DNA from: Trueperella bialowiezensis
GTDB lineage: Bacteria; Actinomycetota; Actinomycetes; Actinomycetales; Actinomycetaceae
Assembly (NCBI RefSeq): GCF_900637955.1
Contig: NZ_LR134476.1
Span: 1,302,001 to 1,366,000 of the forward strand
Direction: 5' to 3'
DNA length: 64,000 bases
In this document: in pieces, positions 16,171 to 25,072 of the stretch
How positions within the stretch are numbered: position 1 is the stretch's first letter
Layout: every line of letters starts with the position of its first letter
Made by a program: the position numbers and the translations under genes
Notes under the pieces: model-generated
What the model was told of the DNA's origin: nothing
Database searches by the model: none
The model's input: the letters and a program-made list of their open reading frames with translations, nothing else

Positions 16171-17205
16171 GTGTCCGATAAGACCGATGCGCTAGCTAAT
16201 TCACCCGATTCCGGCACCTCTGATAGTGGCGGAACCTCGCCTGGCCCAATATTCATCGAGCTACTCTCACCGGAAAGCCAAGACTGGCCCACTGAGGAAC
16301 GTATCGTCCACGTGTTGCGATCGCATTTAGGTGAGCTCAACATCGTGCAGCACAGCGAGCAAGGCATAACTGCGGCGATGTTGGAATGGGCAGTCGACGT
16401 TGGCGCCGGTGCTGACCAGACCACTGCCGATCAGGCCACCGCCGATCAGGCCGAGGACGGCGGGTCGGCAGCCCAGGAACCAAAGAAGCTGCCTCCAATG
16501 TTGCAGATCATTCCTTCACATCCGTTTGATGCGTCGGCTATTGCTCAGCCGATTCGCGATCAGATGTGGGACGTGTTTCCTCACCAAAACGAACTTCTCG
16601 ACTCGCTCAAGTACCAGGTGTTGGGCGGTGATGTGTTGGGCACGGTGCTTCACCCGCGTGATAGGGCCGCGTTCACCATGCTCTACCTCGACGCTCTCCT
16701 CGAACTGTTTCCCGCCACGGAAGCTGTGCTATTTGCAGATACGGGCAGGCTCATGCGCGTGGCTGACCTGCGCGAACACGGCGAGGCTGCCGAAAATGCT
16801 GAGCGTACCGAACACGTGCGTGATCAGGCGTGGCGTCGCTACGTGCGGCTGGCAGCCAATGTTCGCGTGTTCAGAATGGACGGCGACGAGTGGCTGATCG
16901 ATACTTTTGGTCTGCACAAACTCGGCGCACCAGATGTGCAGTACCACTTCCGCGGCCTTGACCTGACGAAGGTGGCAGCTCACGCTCTGACCGTGGCCGA
17001 GTATCAGCTCGAACATGACTTCCCAATCCGTAGCGGTAACTCGATCGCCGGTATAGAGGAATCGGACTACAGCGACGAGGCGGGCCAAACCAAGGATCCA
17101 GCTACTATGTGGCGGTGCAATTACGAGAAGTCGCTCATGGTGCCAGATAGGGTGGTACTTGATATTCACACCGGTCCTAACGCGGTGGGAGAGCGCGAGG
17201 CTTAG
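16171..17205 (+). CDS. DUF4261-like hypothetical protein
   Basis: GTG 16171 follows GGAGGAA and gives 344 aa. No signal or membrane segment is seen. The N-terminal half contains a three-copy 15-bp tandem repeat (16411-16455; protein ADQTT ADQAT ADQAE). The C-terminal part (about residues 240-330) carries DVQYHFRGLDLTKVAAHALT and a final D.HTGPN motif that resembles the DUF4261 family, whose function is unknown. It sits between R1 copy 1 and the iron box of the siderophore-interacting gene and appears to be a lone gene. Confidence 0.65.
   Translation: MSDKTDALANSPDSGTSDSGGTSPGPIFIELLSPESQDWPTEERIVHVLRSHLGELNIVQHSEQGITAAMLEWAVDVGAGADQTTADQATADQAEDGGSAAQEPKKLPPMLQIIPSHPFDASAIAQPIRDQMWDVFPHQNELLDSLKYQVLGGDVLGTVLHPRDRAAFTMLYLDALLELFPATEAVLFADTGRLMRVADLREHGEAAENAERTEHVRDQAWRRYVRLAANVRVFRMDGDEWLIDTFGLHKLGAPDVQYHFRGLDLTKVAAHALTVAEYQLEHDFPIRSGNSIAGIEESDYSDEAGQTKDPATMWRCNYEKSLMVPDRVVLDIHTGPNAVGEREA
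16411..16455 (+). repeat. In-frame 15-bp tandem repeat (three units)
   Basis: Units GCTGACCAGACCACT, GCCGATCAGGCCACC and GCCGATCAGGCCGAG are adjacent and encode ADQTT/ADQAT/ADQAE. They are within the DUF4261-like gene and keep its frame. The class is the same as the in-frame repeats at 10003, 55258 and 56782. Confidence 0.8.
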
Positions 17206-17263
17206 GGCGCTGCCGGGCCGCCGGCGTCGTCGTAAAAAATAGGCGTGAGGCGAACACCATAGA

Positions 17264-17286
17264 TAAGGTGACCCTAAGTCACCTAT
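17264..17286. promoter_or_regulatory. DtxR/IdeR-like iron box
   Basis: AGGTGAC-CCTAA-GTCACCT is a perfect 7-bp inverted repeat with 5-bp spacer, in the context TAAGGTGACCCTAAGTCACC. It resembles the 19-bp consensus of actinobacterial iron repressors (TTAGGTTAGSCTAACCTAA). It lies about 40 bp before the siderophore-interacting protein gene, consistent with iron-repressed transcription. Confidence 0.6.
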
Positions 17287-17324
17287 ATTGGAGCCAGTAA
17301 ATTTTAGTGCTGGAGTGTGATCGA

Positions 17325-18248
17325 ATGGTTCGCAACATAGTGACGCCTGATACTGACAAGCTCGCGGAGCGTGCGAAAGCGCTTGGCGTGACCGTGGAGC
17401 AGTTGCAGGCGATGCTCAAGCGGCGCGGTAAAGCAACCGAAGCTACCGTGACCCACAAAGAGCGGATTTCGCGGGACCTCATCAGGCTGAGTTTCGATTG
17501 CCCGGGGCTGAAGGGCGCAGACCTGCCGTTCACCGATCACTACATCAAGCTGCTGTTCGTGCCGGAGGGTGCCGACTACGAGTGGCCCTACGATGTTGCG
17601 AATATTCGGGAGACGAAGCCGCGTGAGATGTGGCCGGTCACTCGCACGTACACGTTGCGTCACGTGGATACGGAGGAGGGTACGTTTACGGCGGATTTCG
17701 TTACGCATGGCACCCAGGGTCTGGCGGGGCCGTGGGCGGAGCACGCCAAGGTTGGTGACGCGATCGGGTTCTTGGGCCCGGGCGGCGCGTGGCGGCCTGA
17801 CAGCAAGTATGAGCATTTCGTGTTTGCGGGTGACGAGTCTGCGGCTCCCGCGATTTGCGCAGGGCTTGAGGCGCTTCCGGAGGGGGCGTCCGCGACGGCG
17901 TATATCGAGATTGCCGACGACGACGCCAAGTTCGCCGTCCCAGGCAGCGAGCATATTACGGTCAACTGGGTCAAGCGTGATGGTGCCACTCATGGTACGG
18001 CGCTGATCGAGGCCGTGCGAGCCGGGGGATACCCGGAGAAGAAGACGGCCTGGTTTATTCACGGCGTGGCCGAAATGGTCAAGGATACTCGCAGGTTCCT
18101 TTTCGTTGACGGTGACGTCGCGAAGGAAGACGCCTCGATCTCCGGATATTGGCGACTCGGAATGACGGAAGACCAGTGGCAGGCCTCGAAAGCGGACTTC
18201 AATAAGCAGAATGAGGCTGAGGAGGCGGCTGCCCGCGAGCAGGCTTAG
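17325..18248 (+). CDS. Siderophore-interacting protein (FAD-dependent ferric-siderophore reductase)
   Basis: ATG 17325 is chosen: TGGAG lies 9 nt upstream, while the in-frame GTG 17307 has none. The 307-aa product has an N-terminal FAD-binding barrel (about residues 40-165) with the flavin motif RTYTLRHVD (about 108-116), then HGTQGLAGPWAEHAKVGDAI and a NAD(P)H-binding Rossmann half (about 170-290) with FAGDESAAPAICAGLEALP. These match the ViuB/SIP family, which reduces Fe3+-siderophores in the cytoplasm to release iron. A short extra N-terminal helix (about residues 1-35) precedes the barrel. An iron box upstream suggests DtxR control. No siderophore transporter or biosynthesis gene is adjacent. 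Confidence 0.88.
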   Translation: MVRNIVTPDTDKLAERAKALGVTVEQLQAMLKRRGKATEATVTHKERISRDLIRLSFDCPGLKGADLPFTDHYIKLLFVPEGADYEWPYDVANIRETKPREMWPVTRTYTLRHVDTEEGTFTADFVTHGTQGLAGPWAEHAKVGDAIGFLGPGGAWRPDSKYEHFVFAGDESAAPAICAGLEALPEGASATAYIEIADDDAKFAVPGSEHITVNWVKRDGATHGTALIEAVRAGGYPEKKTAWFIHGVAEMVKDTRRFLFVDGDVAKEDASISGYWRLGMTEDQWQASKADFNKQNEAEEAAAREQA

Positions 18249-18260
18249 CGCTAGTCAGGC

Positions 18261-18291
18261 CGGCGGGCTCGAGCTGTGCTCGAGCCCGCCG
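18261..18291. terminator. Strong hairpin between convergent genes
   Basis: A perfect 13-bp stem, CGGCGGGCTCGAG with its complement, and loop CTGTG lie between the ends of the siderophore-interacting gene (+) and the hydrolase gene (-). There is no T-tract, but position and stability fit a shared bidirectional terminator. Confidence 0.65.
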
Positions 18292-18322
18292 CTGACGGCC
18301 GTGGCTAGCACCGGTGGCAGGT

Positions 18323-19726
18323 CTACGGAATAAGATCGATTCCGCGTACTTCCACGTCTCCGTCTGGGGCTGAGAGCTCGATGCTCACCACGTCGCCGCC
18401 AGCCAGTTCTACGCGTTCACTGCCGACGAGGTAGATGTCGTTAGCGTCCGCAGTTTCCCGATCGCGAAGCATGCTGGTATCGGGCGCGATCTCAAGGGTT
18501 TCTGATTCCCCGGAGGCGTAGCCTACGGTCACGGTCAGGCTCGCCGGTTGATCCACCGGTAGCGCGTGAACAACGAGGGCTTTCGTCGGCACGGAAGCTA
18601 ATTGAGCTTTCGCCTCGCCGAGCCGTAGCATTTCATCGAGTCCGATAATCACGCCGATCTCGGGATCTGCACATTTATTGTCGTACTCGGTGGGATCCAT
18701 AGAATCCACACGCTGGCACACGGTTCCCTCAAAGTCCCGAGGCGTCAGCCGCACAATATCCATTCCGCCCGGTACTGCGAGAATGCGGTTATGCTCCGGG
18801 ATCTCGCGGTCTGTAAAGAAAGCGTAGGCGGATTCGATAAGGAACTTTTCGTGGTCCGCAGCGCTCGCGCATTCTTCAACATCGCACACGATCCGATCGT
18901 CGAAGTTCCGCTCCGACAGGGCCCGGTTGATGTAGTTGTGTCCCAGCTGCGGAACCGAGATCACGGTTGCGGGATGCTCTCTGGAGGCTGCGATATGGCC
19001 CGATATCCACAGGTTAGCGGAGTCGGAGGCTTCGAAATCCTGTTCGCCCATGACGGCCAGGTAATCCGTGTCAGGACCGAGAGGATCACCGGGCGTGAGG
19101 TAGACCGGCCCGTAAGCAAACACGGATGACACATCCATGCCAAGGCCCTTCGAAAAAGCCTCCACCATCGTGCCGGAACGAGAATGAACAAGCATGTCAA
19201 CGCCGTCGCTGTTAACCCGATCGGAAAGCTTGGCTTCGGCTGCGAGTTTTTCGGTGATCTGCCGGATGACGTCGGCCTGGTTTTCGTCGATCACCTTTTC
19301 GGAGTAGGCCACCGAAAGGTCTGGGATGAGGGTGGCGTAACCGCGTTCGGCCATTGCTTCGCCGAAATAGGTCATGCCCTGATCCGGGCGTACTTCCTCG
19401 GTGCCGGCCGGGCAGGGGTAGGCGAAGCTTTCGTCACTGCAGTTGGGTGTGCGCAGGTGGCCCACGAAAATCAGTTTTGGCTTGGTGCTTTCCGCGCTGT
19501 CCGGCATCGTCAAAATGCCTCGAACCGGGATGTCCGTGCCATCCACATTCAAGGTTCCTGCGGATAGCTCAGTTACCTCGACCCCCGAATCAGAGTGCGT
19601 AGGCGATGAGCTGATCGAAGTAGTATCGGCGCCAGATGAAGGGACATTGGTGCTGGATGTACATGCTGCCAGCAACGAAGACGTAAGAGCGCAGAGCATA
19701 GCTACGGCAATAAGAGGCTTTTTCAT
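18323..19726 (-). CDS. Lipoprotein with alpha/beta-hydrolase-like domain
   Basis: The 467-aa product has a type II signal peptide with lipobox LAAC (Cys about residue 21) and a Ser/Thr linker. The middle domain reads like an alpha/beta hydrolase: KLIFVGHLRTPNC after a first strand, a nucleophile-elbow candidate LVHSRSGTMVEAF (Ser about residue 175), an acidic candidate MGEQDFEASD and a histidine candidate PQLGHNYINR. Cysteines in CDVEEC and NKCADP may form disulfides. The last 100 residues form a separate beta-rich domain. A secreted esterase or peptidase is likely; the substrate is unknown. Confidence 0.7.
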   Translation of the reverse strand: MKKPLIAVAMLCALTSSLLAACTSSTNVPSSGADTTSISSSPTHSDSGVEVTELSAGTLNVDGTDIPVRGILTMPDSAESTKPKLIFVGHLRTPNCSDESFAYPCPAGTEEVRPDQGMTYFGEAMAERGYATLIPDLSVAYSEKVIDENQADVIRQITEKLAAEAKLSDRVNSDGVDMLVHSRSGTMVEAFSKGLGMDVSSVFAYGPVYLTPGDPLGPDTDYLAVMGEQDFEASDSANLWISGHIAASREHPATVISVPQLGHNYINRALSERNFDDRIVCDVEECASAADHEKFLIESAYAFFTDREIPEHNRILAVPGGMDIVRLTPRDFEGTVCQRVDSMDPTEYDNKCADPEIGVIIGLDEMLRLGEAKAQLASVPTKALVVHALPVDQPASLTVTVGYASGESETLEIAPDTSMLRDRETADANDIYLVGSERVELAGGDVVSIELSAPDGDVEVRGIDLIP

Positions 19727-19816
19727 ACTCGCTATTTTGATACGAGCCGGCGCTCGCTGCGTAATCGCAGGGCAAATTGTTACTAAACCGCGACCCGCCG
19801 TTACCTGTGCTTTTCT

Positions 19817-20290
19817 TTACCGCGGGCCGTGTGGCATGGGATGTTCGCCGGGATGGCCCTGAAGCCAGGGCAACACGTCCGGGCAGTGCAGCGCCGGAAC
19901 CGCCGACACTAAGTGATGGGCCTGGCCTTCCGTGAACCCGGCACCAACCGCTTCCCGGGTCACCTCAGCGAAAATCGGATGCGGGATTGCCCGATTCTCG
20001 GCGCCCGCGCGCAACTTCTCACACATGAGGTCGGCCTGCGCGAGGAGTTCGGCGTCGGTTTTGGACTCGAAATCAGGGTGGTTCTGCCTGAGTTGGCTGA
20101 CGACGTCGCTATCGCCCGGATTCGAATCGGGTGAGGCAGCGCCCTCCGAGGTCGACGTCGGTGCCGCGGGAGCGTCGGCGGTGGCCGAGTTTGATGAGGA
20201 TTGATTGTGGGATTCTGACGTATCAGCCGAGCAGCCTGCTAGAGCCAGTGCTACACCGATAGTCGCAAATACGATACGTCGGAGCTTCAT
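19817..20290 (-). CDS. Small lipoprotein, DUF732-like
   Basis: This 157-aa protein has lipobox LAGC (Cys about residue 19), a Ser/Ala/Pro-rich linker and a helical C-terminal domain with two cysteines (ADLMCEKLR and ALHCPDVL), the pattern of actinobacterial DUF732 domains. It should be membrane-anchored outside the cell. The end HPGEHPMPHGPR is His/Pro-rich. It is one of five lipoproteins encoded between 13.4 and 21.3 kb; function is unknown. Confidence 0.7.
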   Translation of the reverse strand: MKLRRIVFATIGVALALAGCSADTSESHNQSSSNSATADAPAAPTSTSEGAASPDSNPGDSDVVSQLRQNHPDFESKTDAELLAQADLMCEKLRAGAENRAIPHPIFAEVTREAVGAGFTEGQAHHLVSAVPALHCPDVLPWLQGHPGEHPMPHGPR

Positions 20291-20405
20291 ACGTATATTT
20301 TATCGGCCGCCCGCCAAGTGGCTCTACCGCTCATTTCTGCGATTTTTCGCACTCTTGCAACGTTCTACCGTTTGTGGGCATCCTGGCCGGGCGGTGAAAT
20401 CGTGC

Positions 20406-21257
20406 CTAATTTTCCTCGATGCGGTTGCCCTCATTATCGAAACGTAGATCCACATCTCCGCGCGGTAAATTTACCCCGCTTCTGAATATAATTTCCTCCT
20501 CCGCCAATACAGGGAACCCGACGTAGACGTTTCCCATTCCGAAGTCGGTTCTTCCTGCATAGTCGTGATCGCGTTCCATCCCGTTGGCTTTGAGAATTTC
20601 GACGGCGTGGGCGCGCATCGTATCAATCACGCCGAAGTTGATCTCGGAGAGGGGAACGGCGAAGTCGAGTGCTGTTTTTCCTTCTGCCGAGTAGTCGTCA
20701 ACCACTTTGGGCGTGTTTTCCCAACGCGGCGCATTTACACCCCCGGCGAAGTAGTTATACGTATCAACGTGTTGCGGGTTATTCGGATCTACAATATCTG
20801 CCTGAATCCCACGCGCCTGGACATAGAGATTTGCTTCGTGAATGTAGAGTTCATCTGCTCCGAGCTCGTTCTTCAGCTCATCGAAGGCCGCCACCACGAG
20901 CGTGGAATCCATGAGGAAATTTTTCGCGTCGGCAGCTTCAGCTAGTTCGAGGATCTCCTCTTCAGTGAGAGAGCGCCTGATCCTGTTGCGCTCCGCATAT
21001 TCTCTGATTTCAGATACGACATCGGAGGAAAGCTCCCAATCCATCTTATTTTTGGCGTCTTCCACAATCGTGGTGGGCGTCCAGGACTCAATATTTCTTT
21101 CGAATAACTTGTCTAAGAACGACGAATCGCCGGTATCTTCGCCAGAGCCCGGAATCTCTTGCATGGTTTCGTCGTAAATCTGCTCCGCAATTGAGCACGA
21201 CGACGTGCCGACGGCGATCGCCACCGCGAATGCTGTGAAATAGATTTTCCGTTTCAT
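20406..21257 (-). CDS. Hypothetical lipoprotein
   Basis: ATG 21257 is chosen because GGGGGAAGC lies just upstream and the peptide then starts MKRKIYFTAFAVAIAVGTSS-C, a lipoprotein signal with cysteine about residue 21. The mature part (283 aa in total) is acidic and probably helical, with EEEILELAEAADAKNF and a C-terminal beta-rich segment. I do not recognise the family. It lies 10 bp after the membrane protein gene at 21268-22179 and is probably co-transcribed with it. Confidence 0.75.
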   Translation of the reverse strand: MKRKIYFTAFAVAIAVGTSSCSIAEQIYDETMQEIPGSGEDTGDSSFLDKLFERNIESWTPTTIVEDAKNKMDWELSSDVVSEIREYAERNRIRRSLTEEEILELAEAADAKNFLMDSTLVVAAFDELKNELGADELYIHEANLYVQARGIQADIVDPNNPQHVDTYNYFAGGVNAPRWENTPKVVDDYSAEGKTALDFAVPLSEINFGVIDTMRAHAVEILKANGMERDHDYAGRTDFGMGNVYVGFPVLAEEEIIFRSGVNLPRGDVDLRFDNEGNRIEEN

Positions 21258-21267
21258 GAGCTTCCCC

Positions 21268-22179
21268 CTAGATTTCTCGCGTGATCTCAAAAACACTGGG
21301 ATCGTCCGGCAGGTACAGCACCTTAATCGAGCTTTGCCCGAGCAGGTATAGGTCGACGAGGTGGATAACCTGGGACAGTTTGTGCTGCTCTTTCTGCCCG
21401 TAGCGGTTCAGGAATTGGATCGTGATCTCTACTTCTGGATTTTCGTTGACGACGTGGCCCGTCTGGCGGTAATTGATAATCTCGCCTGTAGCCACCACTC
21501 CATACAGCGTGAGCTGGTGGGTCTGGCGGTCGTTCTTCGCAGTGGAAATCTCGTCTTTGTCCCTGACGCTAACGAAGGCGAAGGTGAAGTAGAACAAGAC
21601 CGGCGGGAAGAGCCAGATAGAAAACGGCCATAGGAAGCGAAGGCCAAAACCTTGCCCGTAGAGATGGTATTCGGCGAGGAACAAGCCCACCGAATAGGCC
21701 ACGTTGAACACGGCCCATGCCAAGTAGCCAAACGGGAATTTAACTGTAATTTTTGCGGAATCGACTGTGAACGGCGGAATGTGGCTTTTTTGGTTGAGCC
21801 TAAGGTTGATCCGGTTTCCCGGCTCGTATCTGCGCAGGTACGGTTTTGAATCGACGATGTCGAGCTCGCGCTCTACGTCAGATCCCGAGAGATTACGAAA
21901 GCGCACATCGATCCTGAGCTTGGCCATGTCCTTTTCGCGGCCTCGCTCCTCTGACCTGACGACCTCCGCGCTGACGGGAACGCCCGTCTGTTGCACCTCG
22001 CGATGAGCCTTGGCGTGCTTGTACCCACCGAGTCCGAGGCGCACGATCGCCAAGGTAAAGATGGTCCACATCACCACTCCGATAGCGAAGATGACGATCC
22101 CGAATTCGGCGGTGACATATTGACGCTCGACGTTTAGCAGCAAAAGGAGTGGGATTAGGTAGACGACGGCGGCGGTCAC
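21268..22179 (-). CDS. Multi-pass membrane protein, DUF3592-like
   Basis: The 303-aa protein has two N-terminal transmembrane helices, a soluble segment with VPVSAEVVRSEERGREKDMA, a second hydrophobic pair (about residues 155-215) and a C-terminal soluble segment. Each soluble segment reads 'V.A.G.I....TG........VEITIQF', as in DUF3592-type domains. GTG 22179 is the only standard start in this frame after an upstream stop; its ribosome site is poor. It is probably the first gene of a two-gene unit with the lipoprotein downstream. Function is unknown. Confidence 0.65.
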   Translation of the reverse strand: MTAAVVYLIPLLLLLNVERQYVTAEFGIVIFAIGVVMWTIFTLAIVRLGLGGYKHAKAHREVQQTGVPVSAEVVRSEERGREKDMAKLRIDVRFRNLSGSDVERELDIVDSKPYLRRYEPGNRINLRLNQKSHIPPFTVDSAKITVKFPFGYLAWAVFNVAYSVGLFLAEYHLYGQGFGLRFLWPFSIWLFPPVLFYFTFAFVSVRDKDEISTAKNDRQTHQLTLYGVVATGEIINYRQTGHVVNENPEVEITIQFLNRYGQKEQHKLSQVIHLVDLYLLGQSSIKVLYLPDDPSVFEITREI

Positions 22180-22480
22180 TAGCGTTGTTACACGTATTTC
22201 GATCAGTCCTTCCTATTGTCCGCACGTGCATGTTGCAGTGTGTGCTAGGGGTGTTCTGGTCATGCGTGGCTCCTGCGTGTGGCAGGCTAGACGCTCATTC
22301 TCCTCTTTGGGTCATTTCCATTTTATCGCGCGTTTCGCGTTGAGAAAAGTCTGCGAATGCGAAGTTTGGCGACTATTTTCCGTCCGTTAACCTTCACGCG
22401 GGCGAGCCTCGAGACGACTCTCGCTGTCTTAACTGTTGAACCTCCAGGCAATCCTTGCCTTCCGAACTGCCGAGTCTGGA

Positions 22481-22569
22481 GCTAAATTATGAGATCCCGC
22501 AAAACTCGCCCGGATCTATAATTTAAATTATAGATTTCGGCGAGCTGGGCTTGTGATCATAATTTAGCG
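22481..22569. repeat. R4 AT-rich palindrome, copy 1 (full)
   Basis: An 89-bp imperfect palindrome. It begins GCTAAATTATGA, is centred on the perfect 18-mer CTATAATTTAAATTATAG and ends TCATAATTTAGC. A second copy of the centre and right arm lies at 25073-25126. The pair brackets the AlbA_2/HATPase gene. Confidence 0.8.
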
Positions 22570-22618
22570 ACGTGCGGGTCTGTCCGGCGCTTATTGGTAG
22601 CCTGCGCGTGCGGGTGTG

Positions 22619-22658
22619 ATGTCTCGCGACATAGTTCCTGTGTCGCGAGACATTTTTT
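22619..22658 (+). repeat. R6 hairpin ATGTCTCGCGACA with T-run
   Basis: A perfect 13-bp stem (22619-22631 with 22641-22653), a 9-nt loop and then TTTTT. It looks like an intrinsic terminator on the plus strand, yet no plus-strand gene precedes it. Related sequence (TGTCTCGGGACATCGTTCC) lies at 22678-22696 and, reverse-complemented, at 35711-35729. Confidence 0.65.
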
Positions 22659-22931
22659 GTTGTTTTTTGGCGCGAGGTGTCTCGGGACATCGTTCCGGTG
22701 TTGGTGGACAAAATGTGCGTGTTGTAGCGGTGTGAGTCGTGTCTGATGGCGGCTTGGCCCAGGTCTACGGGGCTGGGATACTTGCCCATGTCCGCGTAAC
22801 ACATGACCTAGCGTAATCTCATTTCGAAAAAGCATGAAAACCGGCCCTTTTTTCATGTGCTATGCGGAGTGTGCCCAGTACAAGTCTGGGCGTAGGCTTT
22901 GTTGTTCGCTCGCGACGGTTGGGCTTCTCGC

Positions 22932-23010
22932 CGCGTTTGTGCTTGTGTAGTAACGAAAACGGACTTGGCATCCCTCGAGTCCGGGTTCATTGCTTATTTA
23001 GCAAGAACGT
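22932..23010. repeat. R2 palindromic repeat, copy B
   Basis: It carries the CCCTCGAGTCCGG box (22972-22984) followed by the hairpin TTGCTTATTTAGCAA. The first hairpin is degenerate (GCTTGTGTAGTAAC). It shares order and orientation with copy A. Confidence 0.65.
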
Positions 23011-23268
23011 GCGGAGTGGAGCTTGCGGGCCTGCTAGGCCTAGCGCGACTTTGCTTCGGTGGCAAGAACGCGTGGCGAGGCGCGTGGGAGGAGAGAACGT
23101 GCCTGTGGTGATAGACGTGTTGGGCGAGCCATCACCGTGTCAGCTCGCCAGCCCGAAACGGAACGATGTCGTGAGACATGACGGGAACTATGTCATGAGA
23201 TATAACCGGAACGATGCCGTGAAATCACACAGGTAGCCTGCGCGGGCGGGTGCAGGGCATCGGCTAAA

Positions 23269-25008
23269 TTATCCGCAGTAGACGTAGTGAAAACCTGGGC
23301 CGCGCCTGCTTGGACGTGAGGGTTTGAGTACGCCGTCGTCTTCCAGTGCGGTGAGGTAGACGCCCATGTTGGACGAGTAGCCGCCCACGATCGACGCTAG
23401 CTCGGTGGTGCTGATTCGCCCCCGATGCTCCGCATATCTTTTTGCTATGGCTGCCGGTTCTGCACGGCGAATCCACGCCGGAGCGCCCGCGGAGGGATTG
23501 ACGAGCGCGCTATATGCGTCGGCGCCAAGCGAGACCACCGTCGGTGAACCGACCGGCACTCCTTGCACCTCCTGTACGACCGGCTTTCCCTTGAGATCGA
23601 GGGAGAGCAGCGCGTCAATGACCTGCTCGGCCTCGCTGTGCGTGACCTGAAGATAAGGCTCGAGGTCGTCGGCGTCCGTCCAGCCCAACGTGGCAATCCT
23701 GCGTAACGCCATGAGTATCCGTAGGTCTCCGGAAGCCTTTTCGCCGATGTCGCTTAACCAGCGCATCCACCCTTCATCCGGATTTTCCCCGGCGAGGACG
23801 ACGAGCACGCTTGCGCCGTCGTGCTCCGTGAACTCGGGCGCGCGATGGCCGAGGCGCAACATCTCACCATACATCCTGTCGACGCCGATCCCTTGCCGTT
23901 CGGCGATACGCAACTTAGCGAGTGCTTCGCTCAGGAGCGGGTTCCGGGAATGCGGTGGATGGTTGATGATGTTCTCGGGCGTCACGCCGCCGAAGAAACC
24001 ACCCGGGCTCGTGACTCGAAGAGTGTCGCCGACATGCTCGATGAAAGTAGGTGCCGGGTCGAGCCATTCCCGGTGGATCACGCCGTTAACTATTGCTTCG
24101 CGAACTGCGATCTGCGGAAGTGAACGATAACGCGCAATCTGCAAACCGCGATCGACGTGCTTTTCGGGGTTGTAAGCGCGGGCAGTTGTGAAGACAGTGT
24201 CTAGCTCTTCCAGGAGAGACTTTCCGGGCTCGTTAATTCGCTCTTCGCTATCCGCGCCAAAGAAAGGGCGCCGAACATAGTCGAGGGCAGGCACGTCACG
24301 GGCTACGAAAAGGACGACCCCGGCGTTGCGAAGATCTCCCTCCGCCGTCATAACGTTGAGCCTGCGCAGAAGATCCAAATCTGGTGCATGCGCAAGATCG
24401 AGGGCGCGCTCATCGCCGGATTCGAATAAATACTTTCTCGCGAGTTCGAGGGCAGCCGAGCGAACTTGGGCGGCTGACACCCCGCTCGGCAGAGCAGACC
24501 AATCTTTTCCGGCACGAATCTGCTTATGTCGATACCAGTCAGTGATTGTGGCTGGCTCGCAATGATCCTTGATGCGCCAGGTGAATTTATTCTTGTAAAC
24601 AATGGGCTCTGCTGATTCGGGTACCCGGATAGCCAGAACTCGGGCGTCGTGTATCTGATGCTCTGTGATGATGCAGTTAACCTTCCTGCCCAGCAGCTGA
24701 TAAAGACGCAGGTGTAACCACTCTCGGGACAGTTGGGTTCCAATAACTTGACCGTCGTCGGCAACGCCAAGGATTATCGCGCCACCGTCGTCGGAATTGG
24801 CCATACAGGCCACCTCTGCCGCGAGAAATCTTGCGGCTTCTTCGTTCTCCGTGTCCCCATCAAGAATGCGGCCGTTCTTCGTGCGGCGGCCGGGCTCTTC
24901 CTTGTAATCTACGGCAGCGCGTTCAGGTAGAAGGCGTCCGTCTAGGAGGGTTTGAAGGGCGTCGTGCAGGGCGTGCCCAACAGGGTCTCCGGGCGTCGGC
25001 ATTGTCAT
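23269..25008 (-). CDS. AlbA_2 / divergent-HATPase protein (RecG-like, Schlafen-type)
   Basis: ATG 25008 follows GGAG and gives 579 aa. An N-terminal AlbA_2 (Schlafen-fold) domain covers about residues 25-160: VDYKEEPGRR, EVACMANSDDGGAIILGVAD, then KFTWRIKDHCEPATITDWYR. A divergent HATPase_c_4 domain lies at about 220-420 with REAIVNGVIHREW, RVTSPGGFFGGVTPENI and the ERQGIGVDRMYGEM loop. The C-terminal 130 residues look like winged helices. Family members are annotated as transcriptional regulators or RecG-like helicases, and AlbA_2 proteins recur in anti-phage loci. The gene is alone and bracketed by R4 repeats 2.5 kb apart. Confidence 0.82.
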   Translation of the reverse strand: MTMPTPGDPVGHALHDALQTLLDGRLLPERAAVDYKEEPGRRTKNGRILDGDTENEEAARFLAAEVACMANSDDGGAIILGVADDGQVIGTQLSREWLHLRLYQLLGRKVNCIITEHQIHDARVLAIRVPESAEPIVYKNKFTWRIKDHCEPATITDWYRHKQIRAGKDWSALPSGVSAAQVRSAALELARKYLFESGDERALDLAHAPDLDLLRRLNVMTAEGDLRNAGVVLFVARDVPALDYVRRPFFGADSEERINEPGKSLLEELDTVFTTARAYNPEKHVDRGLQIARYRSLPQIAVREAIVNGVIHREWLDPAPTFIEHVGDTLRVTSPGGFFGGVTPENIINHPPHSRNPLLSEALAKLRIAERQGIGVDRMYGEMLRLGHRAPEFTEHDGASVLVVLAGENPDEGWMRWLSDIGEKASGDLRILMALRRIATLGWTDADDLEPYLQVTHSEAEQVIDALLSLDLKGKPVVQEVQGVPVGSPTVVSLGADAYSALVNPSAGAPAWIRRAEPAAIAKRYAEHRGRISTTELASIVGGYSSNMGVYLTALEDDGVLKPSRPSRRGPGFHYVYCG

Positions 25009-25072
25009 GGGCTCTCCTTGGCCTGAACGGAATTGCTTCTAATTTATGGGAAACGACCAATCCTCAAGACAA

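Larger units (their letters stand above)
22180..23268. other. 1.1-kb gene-free, repeat-rich stretch
   Basis: No convincing gene is present: open frames here lack ribosome sites and run through palindromes. The stretch holds R4 copy 1 (22481-22569), an R6 hairpin with a T-run (22619-22658), R2 copy B (22932-23010), diverged R6 pieces (about 23160-23228) and a duplicated GGTAGCCTGCGCG box (22596 and 23233). It looks like a landing zone for small palindromic elements at the edge of the accessory region. Confidence 0.7.

Noticed and set aside
22862-23236. 124-codon plus-strand frame in the repeat-rich gap
   Set aside because: It spans R2 copy B and R6 pieces, has no ribosome site and no recognisable motif.
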